Below are positions 63,683 to 64,000 of a stretch of 64,000 nt of DNA, piece by piece. The notes under the pieces are model-generated. The model was given only the letters and a program-made list of their open reading frames with translations. It searched no databases and had not been told where the DNA came from. Made by a program: the position numbers and the translations under genes. The stretch's first letter is position 1, and every line of letters starts with the position of its first letter. Source of the DNA: UBA2336 sp036787955 (GTDB lineage: Bacteria > Bacteroidota > Bacteroidia > Cytophagales > Cyclobacteriaceae); the NCBI GenBank assembly GCA_036787955.1, contig DAIQOI010000006.1, positions 121,044 through 185,043 of the forward strand. Reading direction: 5' to 3'.

Positions 63683-63945
63683 ATGGCTCCTTACATTGAT
63701 GATAAAAAATTTACAGACTACATTCACGAGCACATAGCTATTCCAAAAATATACCAACCACTTAAATGGCAAAAAACCAATCTTGATAAAGAAAAAGAAA
63801 AAGAATTTGATATGCAACAAGGTATTGATTATGTATTTAAAGATACAGCAGGAAACTTAATAAAAGTTCAGGAAAGATTTAGAGAATCTAAATATGAAGA
63901 ATATTCAGATTTCACTATTAGATACAGAAGAGATAGAAATTCACA
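63683..63945 (+). pseudogene. Interrupted small gene of unknown function
   Basis: About 88 residues of a hydrophilic protein. Segments GIDYVFKDTAGNLIKVQERFRESKYEEYSDFTIRYRRDRN read like a nuclease-type core (Asp49, then QERF), but this is only a resemblance. The frame then runs into what looks like an insertion-sequence end and stops at 63982, so the gene is probably disrupted. The ATG at 63683 lacks a clear ribosome-binding site. Confidence 0.5.
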
Positions 63946-64000
63946 TGTAAGCTCCCCCGAAAATAGGACAGTTTTGAATTAGACAAAAGGTCTAACTTTA
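63946..64000. mobile_element. Probable terminal end of an IS3-family insertion sequence
   Basis: Starting near TGTAAGCTCCCCCGAAAATA, the sequence has the TG...CCCCCGAAAATAGGACA pattern often seen at IS3-type termini, followed by a small hairpin TTAGAC-aaaag-GTCTAA. It interrupts the preceding frame. Only 55 bp are visible and no transposase can be seen, so the family call is by pattern only. Confidence 0.5.

Noticed and set aside
50692..64000. CRISPR, BREX or DISARM type system
   Set aside because: No regularly spaced repeats, no PglX/PglZ/BrxC-type or DrmA-type proteins were seen; the helicase is a type III Res.

Overview
The window looks like a Bacteroidota chromosome, probably a Cytophagales-type aerobe (inference). 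The signs are an Alternative Complex III plus caa3-type oxidase super-operon, a HmuY/TonB-receptor pair, lipoprotein signals of the 'LxSC' kind, a -33/-7 promoter of the TTTG-N19-TAnnTTTG type, and mostly weak Shine-Dalgarno sequences. No rRNA, tRNA or CRISPR array was seen. The first ~50 kb has moderate GC and reads as ordinary chromosome. The last ~13.5 kb is visibly AT-richer and is a defence island.

Layout. 1-3.1 kb: tail of a type II NADH dehydrogenase, a Kup potassium transporter and a Dps ferritin. 3.1-9.1 kb (minus): an AddA/AddB-like helicase-nuclease pair. 9.2-16.1 kb: membrane patatin-like lipase, TPR sensor histidine kinase, N-acyl-D-amino-acid deacylase and a WYL regulator. 16.2-23.0 kb: a probable haem/metal acquisition locus with a CbiX/CbiK-like chelatase lipoprotein, a PepSY-type membrane protein, a HmuY-like lipoprotein, a TonB-dependent receptor and an AraC regulator. 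23.0-26.4 kb: Hsp20, a 57-aa membrane protein, a TlpA-like lipoprotein and MnmA. 26.4-42.8 kb (minus): one long respiratory cluster, actABCDEF then oxidase subunits II and I, haem A and haem O synthases, two subunit III proteins, subunit IV, a Sco-like protein without its copper cysteines, DUF420 and a small membrane protein. 42.8-50.4 kb: FtsX-type permease, TIGR02757 protein, a truncated Na/Pi cotransporter, a YdeP-type molybdopterin oxidoreductase, a serine hydrolase and a truncated short-chain dehydrogenase.

The island (about 50.43 kb to the right edge) appears to be one tightly coupled transcription unit: type III res, DarT toxin, DarG antitoxin, type III mod, then a C5-cytosine methyltransferase, a protein with two GHKL ATPase modules, a receiver-like protein and an EndoIII-family glycosylase. 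The glycosylase has Tyr where EndoIII has its catalytic Lys, as in the T/G mismatch glycosylase Mig.Mth. It is therefore more likely to repair deaminated 5-methylcytosine than to restrict DNA. The four-gene methylase cassette is followed by a second copy of the mod 3' end, with about 440 bp apparently identical to the first. Recombination between the copies would remove exactly 5,952 bp and leave an intact mod gene. A third, 5'-only mod fragment, a disrupted small gene and the probable end of an IS3-family element close the window.

How the parts would work together (inference): Res/Mod restrict unmodified DNA. DarTG ADP-ribosylates phage DNA if it is released from inhibition. The m5C cassette adds a second methylation with its own mutation-avoidance glycosylase and a histidine-kinase/receiver-like pair of unknown signal. 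That last combination is the best candidate here for an undescribed system.
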